From NCBI GenBank assembly GCA_944470555.2, contig OX104127.1, positions 27,233,661-27,297,660 of the forward strand: a DNA stretch of 64,000 nt, written 5' to 3'. A program made the translations under genes and the position numbers. The notes under the pieces were generated by a model. The model searched no databases, had not been told where the DNA came from, and worked only from the letters and a program-made list of their open reading frames with translations. Positions 22,869 to 34,116 of this stretch are shown here, in pieces; the stretch's first letter is position 1, and every line of letters starts with the position of its first letter. This stretch comes from Heterobilharzia americana (Eukaryota > Platyhelminthes > Trematoda > Strigeidida > Schistosomatidae).

Positions 22869-24555
22869 GGTTAACTAGTTCACTAGTTAATAGCCGGTCC
22901 TGAGCCCGGGTGAGGAGGGAAGGTTGGGCATAAGGCTAGCAACCCTACCCCGTAAAACAAATCTAACCGCTAAAGAAACTTCAAAGCACAGACAAACTAT
23001 AAAACATAAAAACAAACTTTTTCTCGCTGGAATCGGAGAGGCGAAATGACGCCAGTTGGTGAAAGCCTTCGGAAAGCCAATTGGCCGATGTGTCTTCTCA
23101 TCTCTCGATGAAAAGGAAAGTAAACGTGGGGACATGAATGTCCGAACCATGTTTGAACCTGGCATGGCTGCTCAGATTGCAAAGGAGATGAGAAGGTACC
23201 GTATTGAAGTGTTAGGAATTTGCGAGAGCAGGTGGAATGGAAGTGGACTCTCCAAACTCTTAACTCGAGAGTCAAAAATCTAGACGACAACCACGAGCAC
23301 AGCACACTGAGTGTTGGAGTGGCTATCATGATGTCCCCTTGAAGAGCAGCGAAGGCTCTCATGCAGTGGGAACAAATCTTCTCCAGGATCATGACAGCAA
23401 GATTCAACTCATAAGGAAGGAAAGTCACAAGCACACAATGCTACTCACCAACAAATAATGCAGACGAAGAGAAGAGGGAGGAATTCTACAGACAACTGCA
23501 ATCAGCACTAGACAAGACCGCGCTTCAGTTGGAGACATCAAAATCCTAATTGTTGGGGTGACATGTTTTAATGCCAAACTGGGAGTGGACAACACAGGAA
23601 GAGAACTAACCATGGACCTAGAAGCACTCGGTGAAATGAACGAGAATGGAGAACTGTTTGCAGAATTCTGTGCATTCAACGATTTGGTGATTGGAGGCCA
23701 GACACTGTGTTCAAGCACAAAGATATCCACAAAGCGACATGGGTTCGATTTCACCAGACACCAGGACACACTACACTAAAAATCAGATCGACTTTATCTC
23801 AATGGGAAGAAAGTGGAGACGCAGTCAGACTACTTGACACAAGGTGAAGAAGAGGAGCAGATGTAGGTTCACACCACTCACAATCTAGTGCAAGGAACCC
23901 ACCTTCCAAATCAAGTTGAAAGCCTTCAAGGAAGTTGGTGATGTTAGACCACAGTTCAAGTTCAACACCCAGAACACAAACTGAACTGAAGGATGAAACT
24001 ACAAGTGACATCTTCACGTCAGTCAGCCATCAGGACAAAATGGGAGATATCGAGTAACATCCCTGAAGAAAGCTGTGTGGATGAACACTGGAACTCTTTG
24101 AAAGAGATGTGGGAAGAGACCTGCATAATCGTATTAGGAAGGAAGAAGAAAGAAGACAAGGCAAGGAATGGATCTGGATGGACACATGGAAGCTAATAGA
24201 TTAGGGAGAGGAAGATGGTGAAGCAGAAGATAAACCAGTGCAAGGGGTGCACAACCAGAAGAGGAACTGAGTACAATGTATAAAACACTACAGTGAACAA
24301 AGAAGTGAAGAAGAGTGAGCACAGAGACAATGGACTCTTGTACGAAACACTTGCAAGTGAAGCAGAACAGGCTGCCGGCTGGTAGGTTAGACCTAACAGC
24401 ATTGTATCAAATAACCAGGTTACTCTCTGGCAGGGAAGAGATCAACACACATGAAACCAATGAAAGATGATGAACGAAATCTAACTACCAATGAGCAGAA
24501 ACAAAGGAAACGATGGGCTTACCACCTCAAGAAGCTCTTAAATCGACCACCACCA
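22869..24555 (+). mobile_element. RTE-clade retrotransposon 5' half, array unit 2
   Basis: A copy of 20394-22080 offset by 2475 bp, carrying the same frameshifts. The shared defects show that the unit was amplified after the element died. Confidence 0.88.
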
Positions 24556-24840
24556 CCACAACCATTATATATTCTGTTCTATGATGATGTGAAGCGTTGC
24601 AATTTGGTCCGCACATGCTTTGCTTTTCCTGAATCCAGCCAGCCAGCCTGTTCCGGTCGTAGTTTAGAATCCAGTGCATCGTTTAGTCTCTCCAAGATGA
24701 TGCGGTATAATATTTTGGTTGGGGTGGACAGAAGCGTTATTCCGCGCCAGTTCATGCAATGACTTAGGTCTCCCTTCTTTGGCAGTTTTACAAGGTAGCC
24801 TTTCTTTCAATCGATAGGCAGGTATCTTCCCTTCCTTCCA

Positions 24841-25343
24841 GACACTGGTTAAAAAATCTGCTGTAATCCACTTCCAGTTCGATATTACATTCCAGAGATG
24901 AAAGGATGCAGTAGAAAGGAACACAGCTGTCGGCCACCAACCGGAACAATATTCTGTGAAGTGATCTGGAAAATATGGTATTACTTCAACAGTTTGATAG
25001 TTTTCATCTGTATCATTAAGGCAAGGATGCTGGCCCCATTCATCAATTGCGATGAACATGGTGATGTTTAAACCACTGTGAAGACGTTCACTAGTTGACA
25101 TCACTTGCTTGACGCTTTGTCAGAATTTGAGGTAAAGTGGGAATTTATAACTTCCTGGTGTTGAGGTGAAAAAGAATTTACCTGATACCTGTCCTTAGGA
25201 AAGCCGACAAGATGTATGCTCATGTTATGCATCTGTTAAGGTGCACCATGTTGAATAGAGAAGGAAATCTACTCTACCTGCTGTCAACATGAATAAAAAA
25301 ATGCTTACAGATGAAATCAGTTGGGAGGAGACAGAGGAACCTT
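24841..25343. other. Unrecognised 503-bp insert, array unit 3
   Basis: A third copy of the insert, with the - strand frame starting at 25104. It is the last one: in the fourth, partial unit the RT sequence continues normally instead. Confidence 0.45.
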
Positions 25344-27030
25344 GGTTAACTAGTTCACTAGTTAATAGCCGGTCCTGAGCCCGGGTGAGGAGGGAAGGTT
25401 GGGCATAAGGCTAGCAACCCTACCCCGTAAAACAAATCTAACCGCTAAAGAAACTTCAAAGCACAGACAAACTATAAAACATAAAAACAAACTTTTTCTC
25501 GCTGGAATCGGAGAGGCGAAATGACGCCAGTTGGTGAAAGCCTTCGGAAAGCCAATTGGCCGATGTGTCTTCTCATCTCTCGATGAAAAGGAAAGTAAAC
25601 GTGGGGACATGAATGTCCGAACCATGTTTGAACCTGGCATGGCTGCTCAGATTGCAAAGGAGATGAGAAGGTACCGTATTGAAGTGTTAGGAATTTGCGA
25701 GAGCAGGTGGAATGGAAGTGGACTCTCCAAACTCTTAACTCGAGAGTCAAAAATCTAGACGACAACCACGAGCACAGCACACTGAGTGTTGGAGTGGCTA
25801 TCATGATGTCCCCTTGAAGAGCAGCGAAGGCTCTCATGCAGTGGGAACAAATCTTCTCCAGGATCATGACAGCAAGATTCAACTCATAAGGAAGGAAAGT
25901 CACAAGCACACAATGCTACTCACCAACAAATAATGCAGACGAAGAGAAGAGGGAGGAATTCTACAGACAACTGCAATCAGCACTAGACAAGACCGCGCTT
26001 CAGTTGGAGACATCAAAATCCTAATTGTTGGGGTGACATGTTTTAATGCCAAACTGGGAGTGGACAACACAGGAAGAGAACTAACCATGGACCTAGAAGC
26101 ACTCGGTGAAATGAACGAGAATGGAGAACTGTTTGCAGAATTCTGTGCATTCAACGATTTGGTGATTGGAGGCCAGACACTGTGTTCAAGCACAAAGATA
26201 TCCACAAAGCGACATGGGTTCGATTTCACCAGACACCAGGACACACTACACTAAAAATCAGATCGACTTTATCTCAATGGGAAGAAAGTGGAGACGCAGT
26301 CAGACTACTTGACACAAGGTGAAGAAGAGGAGCAGATGTAGGTTCACACCACTCACAATCTAGTGCAAGGAACCCACCTTCCAAATCAAGTTGAAAGCCT
26401 TCAAGGAAGTTGGTGATGTTAGACCACAGTTCAAGTTCAACACCCAGAACACAAACTGAACTGAAGGATGAAACTACAAGTGACATCTTCACGTCAGTCA
26501 GCCATCAGGACAAAATGGGAGATATCGAGTAACATCCCTGAAGAAAGCTGTGTGGATGAACACTGGAACTCTTTGAAAGAGATGTGGGAAGAGACCTGCA
26601 TAATCGTATTAGGAAGGAAGAAGAAAGAAGACAAGGCAAGGAATGGATCTGGATGGACACATGGAAGCTAATAGATTAGGGAGAGGAAGATGGTGAAGCA
26701 GAAGATAAACCAGTGCAAGGGGTGCACAACCAGAAGAGGAACTGAGTACAATGTATAAAACACTACAGTGAACAAAGAAGTGAAGAAGAGTGAGCACAGA
26801 GACAATGGACTCTTGTACGAAACACTTGCAAGTGAAGCAGAACAGGCTGCCGGCTGGTAGGTTAGACCTAACAGCATTGTATCAAATAACCAGGTTACTC
26901 TCTGGCAGGGAAGAGATCAACACACATGAAACCAATGAAAGATGATGAACGAAATCTAACTACCAATGAGCAGAAACAAAGGAAACGATGGGCTTACCAC
27001 CTCAAGAAGCTCTTAAATCGACCACCACCA
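25344..27030 (+). mobile_element. RTE-clade retrotransposon 5' half, array unit 3
   Basis: A third copy of the 5' UTR plus endonuclease half. It ends at the CCACCACCACCACAACC junction with the - strand RT piece. Confidence 0.88.
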
Positions 27031-27036
27031 CCACAA

Positions 27037-27523
27037 CCATTATATATTCTGTTCTATGATGATGTGAAGCGTTGCAATTTGGTCCGCACATGCTTTGCTT
27101 TTCCTGAATCCAGCCAGCCAGCCTGTTCCGGTCGTAGTTTAGAATCCAGTGCATCGTTTAGTCTCTCCAAGATGATGCGGTATAATATTTTGGTTGGGGT
27201 GGACAGAAGCGTTATTCCGCGCCAGTTCATGCAATGACTTAGGTCTCCCTTCTTTGGCAGTTTTACAAGGTAGCCTTTCTTTCAATCGATAGGCAGGTAT
27301 CTTCCCTTCCTTCCACACCTTCTGCAATAGTGGTGTGAGCATGGCCGCTGGCGGGATTCCATCTGATCCTGCTTTCCCGCATTTCAGTAGCCACATGGCG
27401 CTCAGGACATTGACTTTTGTTGGAGGATTTGTGTTCCGTGTAGTTGTGTAGCTGAGCTGCAGGTGGTATTTCTGGACGAATTGTAGGTGGTGGCGCGGGT
27501 CGATGTAAGAACTTTTTGGAGTA
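27037..27523 (-). mobile_element. RTE-clade RT fragment closing the array
   Basis: After 27315 it continues as ordinary RTE sequence (CACACCTTCTGCAATAGTGG, as at 53304), up to the LNRP region near 27510. This indicates the original - strand RT that the tandem array was built next to. It ends at about 27523, where the match to 53530 stops. Confidence 0.85.
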
Positions 27524-28350
27524 GCACATATCTAACTGAACACTGCTGACTCATTTCACCAACATAAATCTATTTGATATGTGAAACAGTCTAGTCACTT
27601 CACCTGACTCATGCTCATTCGAAATATTCACAAATACACTTGCAAACAACTGATGAAACATGACTTCATATATCTTATTTGTAAAACTCGGAATAGAGGA
27701 TAAAGCAAAACAAATAGAAAAATGGTTGACGTTTTGTACCAATGATAAATAGCCAATTCTTCACTGAATTCTCTCCTTCACAGCCTTCACCGCCATAACC
27801 TGGAATTCGAAATTTTCGCCAAGTTCCTAGAACACATGCACGCCTATTTTACTCAATGAGGCACAGACTGCTAGGATCATGACCGTGAAAATGATGAAAT
27901 AGTTGACTAGAGAGAGGACTGGCTGATGCAAGTTTCTGTGTGATTATGCTCACCACGTATTACGCTGCGTCTCCCGCAGAACAGTCAACACCACGACCAC
28001 TCTTCATAATCTATACTCACTTCACCGACAATTAACTCAGACATCTGCGATGAATCAGGCTGCTGTTAACTGGAATGGATTCTATGTGTGATGATGCTCG
28101 AAATGTCACAGCAGATTTTCAACATGACAGGGATATCATCCAGGCTACTCACATTGATCTACACATCAATTGAACAATCAAATGTATTTTGTGAGGATCG
28201 GTATGTCATGCATGTAGCAGCGGGAGTGGAAATCTCTAAGAAACTCACTTTATCGCAAGATGTTGATATGCTTCATATGACCCAAAGAAGACTCAACAGA
28301 TAAGACAGAAGACTTGGTAGCGGGAAGCAAACAAAAAATTGAAACCAAAA
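27524..28350. other. No gene recognised
   Basis: Frames at 27551-27742 (-) and 28088-28303 (+) lack any leader, motif or convincing splice context. It may hold the 3' UTR of the - strand gene that follows. Confidence 0.4.
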
Positions 28351-28352
28351 TT

Positions 28353-28843
28353 TCAGTTATGAAACATTTCAAGAATATATTCCTCCAGTGAAGCACTGAC
28401 AGAGATGTATTCAGACAAGTTGAGAAAATGCGACTTTTCTTGTTGTTGCAGAGTGCTCATATCAGTGAAAACGAAACGGAATTCGAAGTGTGAATGATCC
28501 GAGTCATCTGAGATCAGACATGAGTGAGGTGAAAATTCATCAATGCATGCAGGCCGGTTGATGAAAGCCTTCGGTCAGATCCACACACCTCATCACAACA
28601 TTGGCCTAGCATATGAAATGTATGGTGACATTTCGGTTATTCACAAACTGTCACTCAGAAACACTCTCTCGGTCACAATCTCACACACTCGCAAATTAAA
28701 CACTCATCACATTCGAATGCGCACATTCAGATAAACATATCGCTGCACTACAACTCACGAGAAGCATCCACGTTCAAGATGAGTACGCAGAGAAGCGAAA
28801 TCAGGAGTAGTATTTGCAACATCCGACTCATTGCACTCTTCAT
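28353..28843 (-). CDS. Putative small secreted peptide, two exons
   Basis: Exon 1 (28759-28843) starts MKSAMSRMLQ, continues as a leucine-rich hydrophobic run and ends NVDAS, followed directly by donor GTGAGT in phase 1. The best acceptor is GATCTCAG at 28508-28509. Joining it gives exon 2 (28353-28507), open for 50 residues, with QQQEKSHFLN and SASLEEYILEM, no cysteine, and a TGA stop. The total is 79 residues. The leader clearly resembles those at 34117 and 49552. Exon 1 is well supported; the choice of acceptor and the mature part are inference. Function unknown. Confidence 0.5.
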
Positions 28844-28870
28844 CTTGTCCACACACTCAACATCACACTG

Positions 28871-28880
28871 CTATTTATCT
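28871..28880 (-). promoter_or_regulatory. TATA-like box of the - strand peptide gene
   Basis: AGATAAATAG on the - strand lies about 30 bases before the first ATG. The stretch that follows (CAGTGTGATGTTGAGTGTG) is similar to CAGTGTTATGTTGTGAGTG after GATAAATA at 49495, so the proximal promoter is conserved between the two loci. Confidence 0.5.
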
Positions 28881-29169
28881 TGTGTGAAGCCATGCACACG
28901 AACTACTGGTGGTGAGTTGGAGTGGTAACATCCGAGGTCATGATGTGTTTATCACACGTGGTGCCAGTCAAATCACGTATTGTCGCCTTGATGATTGATA
29001 CCATGTCGTATACCATAAGCAGTGGTAGTCTGTATTTTGCATGACTCGTATTTCCACATCACGTGTGTGACTCGCTGTGGATTACTGCAAATGAGAGGGC
29101 TTCTCGAATGAAATATGTCATGATTGTTTTGGTAAAATCACTTGAGAGATAGTTTGAGATCAATAGTTC

Positions 29170-30080
29170 ACTCAATTCTTGATTTGACCTCATTCACAAC
29201 ACTCAGAGACACATTGTCCTGACCTATCTATGTACTTACTAACACCATGAACCTTTTATCTACCTACTTTACAACTACGTCGCTTACTCACTAACTGATT
29301 CTTATAATCTCGCTCGTATCGTAGGCCAGCATACATTTCACAGTCGTTTTCAAATGCAATCTTATAATAATCGTTTTCATTATTACCTTGAACACCATTC
29401 ACACACAGCATTGCAACACCACGATAGTGACGACTTACTTTATATGCAGCAGATGGTGTCAATCCCACATGATCCATCTTGCTTCACATTTGGATATTCG
29501 AATAGGGATGAGAAAATCGAGTAGAGAAATGACTTGACGAATTACTGAAGATGACAGTAACCTTATAAACAACTTTCAATGATCTGAAGTCACCAGACGC
29601 ACGCTTCTCATTTAGACATTCTGATAGAGGTGTGCAAGCCAGGTGTGGCATTAGCGATCATAAAATACAATTCGTTCTCCACTACATATACTGACTCAGT
29701 GACTGTCAAGCAAACTCGAACTAGTAAGATGACTACTGTCCATTTTCATCTGGAAGGCCACATTCTCATTGGCACGACATCATCTAATCACTCACAAGCA
29801 GTCCAGCTGATGAATCGTTAGATTCCGTTAGCCAGTACTCCTATGGAATACACATGCACAAATCATGTTGCATACAGCCTGTGACTCAACAGTTACCCCC
29901 ACAAGTTCAATCACACATCATCCAGTTGATTCACATAACAGACTAGATGAATATTCAGCTTATAAACAATAAATCAGCAAACAACCTACCAGTCACTTCA
30001 GTCTGCTGAATCCATCGCAATAAAACACTTCAAACCTGATCTTCGTGATCATAAGATGTTGATGAACATATATTCGAAGA
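29170..30080. repeat. Old inverted duplication block A (partner 40540-41170)
   Basis: 29250-29560 matches 41050-41210 inverted (TCAGTAATTC..CAAGTCAT..TCGATTTTCTC and NDYYKIAFENDC against NDCYQIAFEKDS). 29630-30060 matches 40967-40540 inverted (TDSVTVKQT.T against SESVAVKQTGT; the AGTCTGCTGAATC region near 30000). Divergence is roughly a quarter of positions in the parts compared by eye, so this is much older than the 4.36-kb arms. Confidence 0.75.
29256..29477 (-). CDS. Uncharacterised 73-residue open frame with a decayed partner
   Basis: The frame starts MDHVGLTPSAAYK after AAGCAAG and reads AMLCVNGVQGNNENDYYKIA, FENDCEMYAGLRYERDY, then KRRSCKVGR. The partner at 41130-41205 (+) preserves QG.N.ND.Y.IAFE.D in the same frame and then stops, so the sequence was once coding. 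GTAAG or GTAAT follows CAAG in both copies and could be a donor site, making this an exon of a longer gene. A TTTATAAGG box lies upstream (near 29558). No family recognised. Confidence 0.4.
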   Translation of the reverse strand: MDHVGLTPSAAYKVSRHYRGVAMLCVNGVQGNNENDYYKIAFENDCEMYAGLRYERDYKNQLVSKRRSCKVGR

Positions 30081-30719
30081 AGATATGTAAGTAAACAGTA
30101 TTGTTTTCAACTAGCTGCCATCAAATTTTACCCTAATGAATGGGTTGATTTTCATGTGTGAATCATTTTCAAAATGATTGTTCACTTGCATGAATGTGGA
30201 TAGGACGTAATTGGAAATTGCCGCTGTTCACTGATATGACTCCCTCTGATATTTTGAGGAAGGAGCACCAGGTGGTGTTAAGAGCCTGAAGGTTAGTGAT
30301 AAATTAGTGGTATTGACATCAGATAATGTTTCGAGTTTTAGATCAATGACAAATTGTTGTTATTTCTTTCGGAGAATTTCGACACACCATGATGCACTGA
30401 AATTGAGATTAGAAAATTGGTAGGAAAGTGTGATGGATGCGAGAGAAGGATGAACCACAAAACACGATGTGAGTACTTTTGACAGTTACATTGATTGATT
30501 CTAAACACCATCCTCTGAAACCCTCGAGATATTATCTGTCCTATGTGTATTGAATACGGAAGATCAACAAGCAAAATATCCCACTGAGATCCATTCTTGG
30601 TAATATTATTTCTTTTCAAGGCGAAATGTCCCGTTGGGTGGTTGAGAAGTAGAAACTTTTTCGTTGACAATTATTTGCATGTATCCTTAATTTTTGCCTC
30701 CGATCTGCTGAGAAATTGA

Positions 30720-31926
30720 ACTATCTGTGTTATCAACAAGTTCATAAATTTTTCTCTTCAGGAAAACGAAGACATGATTTGTAAGCTTACCAATCATCCC
30801 ACCAACGCGTAGACGGAGTTCAGACGCCTTCTAGCATTGTGTGCACATTATCCTCAACTCCAATTGTCCAACAACTATCACCAAACTGATAGAAAACCAT
30901 AGTATGTGGTATCCACTTGTTCCCATTTCTGTGAGTTCTTTCACAGCCAGTTTTGATGAAACAGAATTTGAAGCTGCAATGAATGAGAAAGCATTACACA
31001 TCCGGATGTTCCAATACACATTTATTCCATGTAAACACTCACCGCATGCTGCGCATTTGCATTAACTTTAAATAGCGTTCGTGATAACACCGAGTTTATC
31101 ATGACATAGGAAAGTGGGGGGAAGTCAGTTTAACCAGATATTTCTGTACTACGTTGTTCTAATGTCCAACAAACTAACGTGAAAGAAAAGGGAGGATGCA
31201 TTTTGAGCATTTTTAATAAAAACAACTCGAGAATTGAGCAAGTCATTCATCTTCTACTCTCTATTGAAGACTAAAATGTCGGATTTCAATTTTGAGGCTC
31301 ATTTTGTAGATCTCGATGATCAGTTGATCATCGTGTTTTAAGTTTGCATATTCATAGACGGACAGAGGTTGAGTTGATCGATATCTCCCAACTCCACCAT
31401 AGTTTGTAACCACGACATGGAAGTACCCTGAATACCTAATGCTCTAAATCTTTGAAAGAATTGCGGAATAGATCTGATATAATCATTGTGAACTCTTACG
31501 TGAGACTGAGTGTTGGTGTGGTGAATAGGTGTGACAATGAGTATGCACTTTTATCCATCTTCGATGATGGAAGCAAATTCATCACTGACGTTGCATCAAA
31601 AGAAATGAGATTACAGAACTTGAGGCTGCAATGAGTGAGAAGACATTACAAATTCGTCTTTTCAACCGCACATTTATTCCATGTAATCATTCATCTCATG
31701 ATACGGATTTGAAACAACGTTTAATAATGCTCTTGTATACACAAACTTGACCTCGATAAAGGAAAGTGATGGGAAGTTCCATTTCTCGGATATCTCTTTA
31801 GTACATAGAAATGATGTATCAACGGTGAATTTCATACTTATGTGTTTATGCAGGGTTAGGTAAAATGCTGCTAATAGACAGACGCAGTTCACGGAAAGTA
31901 TTTGCAGCACCGAAGCAACTAACAAC
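30720..31926 (+). pseudogene. Decayed exons of an unrecognised gene, two tandem copies
   Basis: The copy at 30720-31160 has an acceptor-like TTCTCTTCAG followed by ENEDMICK, later YPLVPISVSSFTASFDE and EFEAAMNEKALHIRMF. The copy at 31600-31926 has ELEAAMSEKTLQIRLFN and, with a frameshift, KESDGKFHFSDISLVHRND. A third copy lies inverted at 40230-39400. The reading frame is kept in all three (AAM.EK.L.IR.F), so this was a real protein, but each copy has stops or frameshifts. I do not recognise it. Confidence 0.5.
31314..31333. repeat. Short perfect palindrome
   Basis: CGATGATCA-GT-TGATCATCG, nine-base arms around two bases. Its role is unknown and it may be chance. Confidence 0.5.
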
Positions 31927-32437
31927 AGACTGAAACCAGTGTGGAGATCTAATGCACTCCATTCAGCATGTGGAACAAGATCCGGATTTTCAACACCAAC
32001 GTCAAGTCAGTGTTCCTGTATGGTTCAGAGACTTGGCGGGTTACGAAAGGCATTTCCAACAAACTACAGACATTCATCAACAATTGCCTATGCTCACTAC
32101 TGAAGATCAGACGGATTGCCAGAAAGAATAAGTAACAAGAAACTCTGGTAAAGAACCAACCAAGAACCTGTCGTTCAAAAATTGTGCAGAAGAAAGTGGA
32201 GATGGATTGGACATACGCTGAGAAGGCCGACTGGGGACATCACGCGTCAGGCCAGTCACTCGAGTGGAACCCCGATGGGGAGCGACGAGTTAGGCGTCCG
32301 AGGGTGACATGGAGGAGATCATGCGAGGAAGAAATGAGAGGTTGTGGGCTGTCGTGGAGCCAGGTTCGAAAGATTTCAGAGAACAGAGTTCACTGGAGAC
32401 GTGCTACTGAAGCCCTATGTTCCATTAGGAACCCAAG
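31927..32437 (+). mobile_element. RTE-clade retrotransposon 3' end (right arm)
   Basis: It carries the end of the RT, from the region of RLKPVWRSNAL, and the C-terminal frame at 32184-32447 (EMDWTYAEKADWGHH, RPRVTWRRSCEEEM). The RTE-type 3' end ACCCAAG is followed by a non-canonical tail, AAGTAATGAAATAAT. Its 5' edge is the arm breakpoint, not an ordinary truncation next to a target duplication. Confidence 0.85.
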
Positions 32438-32449
32438 CGACAAGTAATG

Positions 32450-34010
32450 AAATAATACATGTTTTACTTTTCAGCTGTAAGACGCATACGAAACAATTCA
32501 GTTGTCAATATTCTTGATGAAGACTGCGAAACCTGTGACCTAATCCAAAAATCAGATTACATAGGACACGATGGTTATTAAGCGATGAGTAAGATATGTG
32601 ACTCATGACGGTGATGACGAGAGCCTGGTATTCTCAGAATGTCATAATTCTACCTTCAGGCTTGCTGGCATTCTTGAAAGTAACTTCGTTATGAATGAAG
32701 GGCTTAGGATCCGGTAAAGTTTGGTCATGAAGCTGATAACGCTATGTTCAATGGAAGAGTGAGTCAGTGTTGTTACACCACAACTTCTTTTAGACGAAAA
32801 TCCATCATCTACTTCATTTCAATCTACATCATGACGACTAGATTACATATCATCTTGTTTTGATATTCCCGTCGAAGACCTGACGTATCTTCCTGTCACA
32901 CTATTCATGTTTCCAGTATGGGCTGGAAGACTACTCAAGTTTCAGTAGTCATCAGTAGTTATTTGTTGATAACTGCTGCTAAAGGGGAAAGTGCATAGAC
33001 GAGTAGATATTACAATTACGGAAATAATGCATATCCTTTGAAAGTCATTCAGCAATTTTAACGTGTTGATGTTAAAAAATTGTCATCTGGATATGTGTTT
33101 GAATGGACGAAGAAGGACGACAATTGCAGAACAGTATGATATCATTTTATTTCACGAATACTCTTCAGTTGCATACAGTCTAGTATTTCATTGGTTATAA
33201 AGACATTTCGAAATTCGGGAATCAATAGTCTTAAACTGTACAACAAAATCATCTATAGTCCATATCAGGAAAAATAATCGTGAATAAATAAAAAGATATA
33301 TGTAGTTAAAATGAATATGTAAAGGGTCGAATAATATTTAACAAAGGAGTGAAAGACAAATCTCACTTTCCTTCTGAATGTATAAGTCAGATTGGAAGCG
33401 TTTGATTGCAATCGCTTCCAAGAAAAGCATTCTCTGTAAGTAATTTATTCAAAAAGCGCTAACCGTTTCAACTTGATTGCCTGTGTCTACGAGGTGTCTG
33501 GTAATTCTACTGCTTAGAATTATACTTCCTTTCAAGCATCGATTCGTGAGGATATGCTAAGTGAACCTAATTGACGCCCTGCTCTCAGTCCTTCCAATAT
33601 CCTTGCTACTGCAAGTTCATATGAACTCATAAATACACTTAGAGGTGAAATGAGCAGGAGGATTATCCCATTTCGAGTGACTTAGTGTCTATCATATTAC
33701 TACAGACGATAAGTCGTCTCATTGATCAACCGGGGGTGTTTCACATTGATGTGTTAACCAGGATATCTCGATATGAAGAACATCGTGAACAAATGTGGTG
33801 ACAGTGTATTTGTTGACAGACGAAGATTCTCTTCAAACTCACAAACCCTAACACGGCATCATGAAATATTCACTTCTCAACCTAAAATAGAGGCAAAATC
33901 ATAATAACTTACCACTGGCACACACATTCGTGACATCTCTCAGTCATGATTTCGCAATAATTTCTAATTGAACGTGATCTCATTTCAGAGTGCAGAAAAT
34001 GTCGTCACAT
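32450..34010. other. Arm sequence without recognised gene (right)
   Basis: This is the mirror of 16882-18442. I see no frame, motif or repeat family beyond an AT-rich patch at 33170-33330. It may contain upstream control sequence of the peptide gene. Confidence 0.4.
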
Positions 34011-34063
34011 GACAAATCTCTGTGAAAGGTATTTTTCACAATTTATCGCGTCCTCTCAAACAG

Positions 34064-34070
34064 TATAAAT
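34064..34070 (+). promoter_or_regulatory. TATA box of the right-arm peptide gene
   Basis: TATAAAT lies 46 bases before the ATG at 34117, leaving a very short 5' UTR. Confidence 0.65.
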
Positions 34071-34116
34071 GCAACATTGGTAGTCTGAGTGTATTGCAGT
34101 GCGAACAGTGTATCAA

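Larger units (their letters stand above)
19615..27315. repeat. Tandem array of a 2475-bp chimeric unit, 3.1 copies
   Basis: Unit 1 is 19615-22086 (2472 bp, lacking one GAT in the ATGATGATG stretch), unit 2 is 22087-24561, unit 3 is 24562-27036, and a partial fourth runs to 27315. Every open frame in units 1-3 has the same translation. Each unit holds, left to right, a - strand RTE RT fragment (about 276 bp), a 503-bp non-RTE segment, and the + strand 5' half of an RTE element. Such identity implies recent amplification, or an assembly-level repeat. Confidence 0.95.

Noticed and set aside
19615..27315. CRISPR-like or satellite array
   Set aside because: The unit is 2.5 kb, made of retroelement pieces, with no short repeat-spacer pattern, and the genome is eukaryotic.
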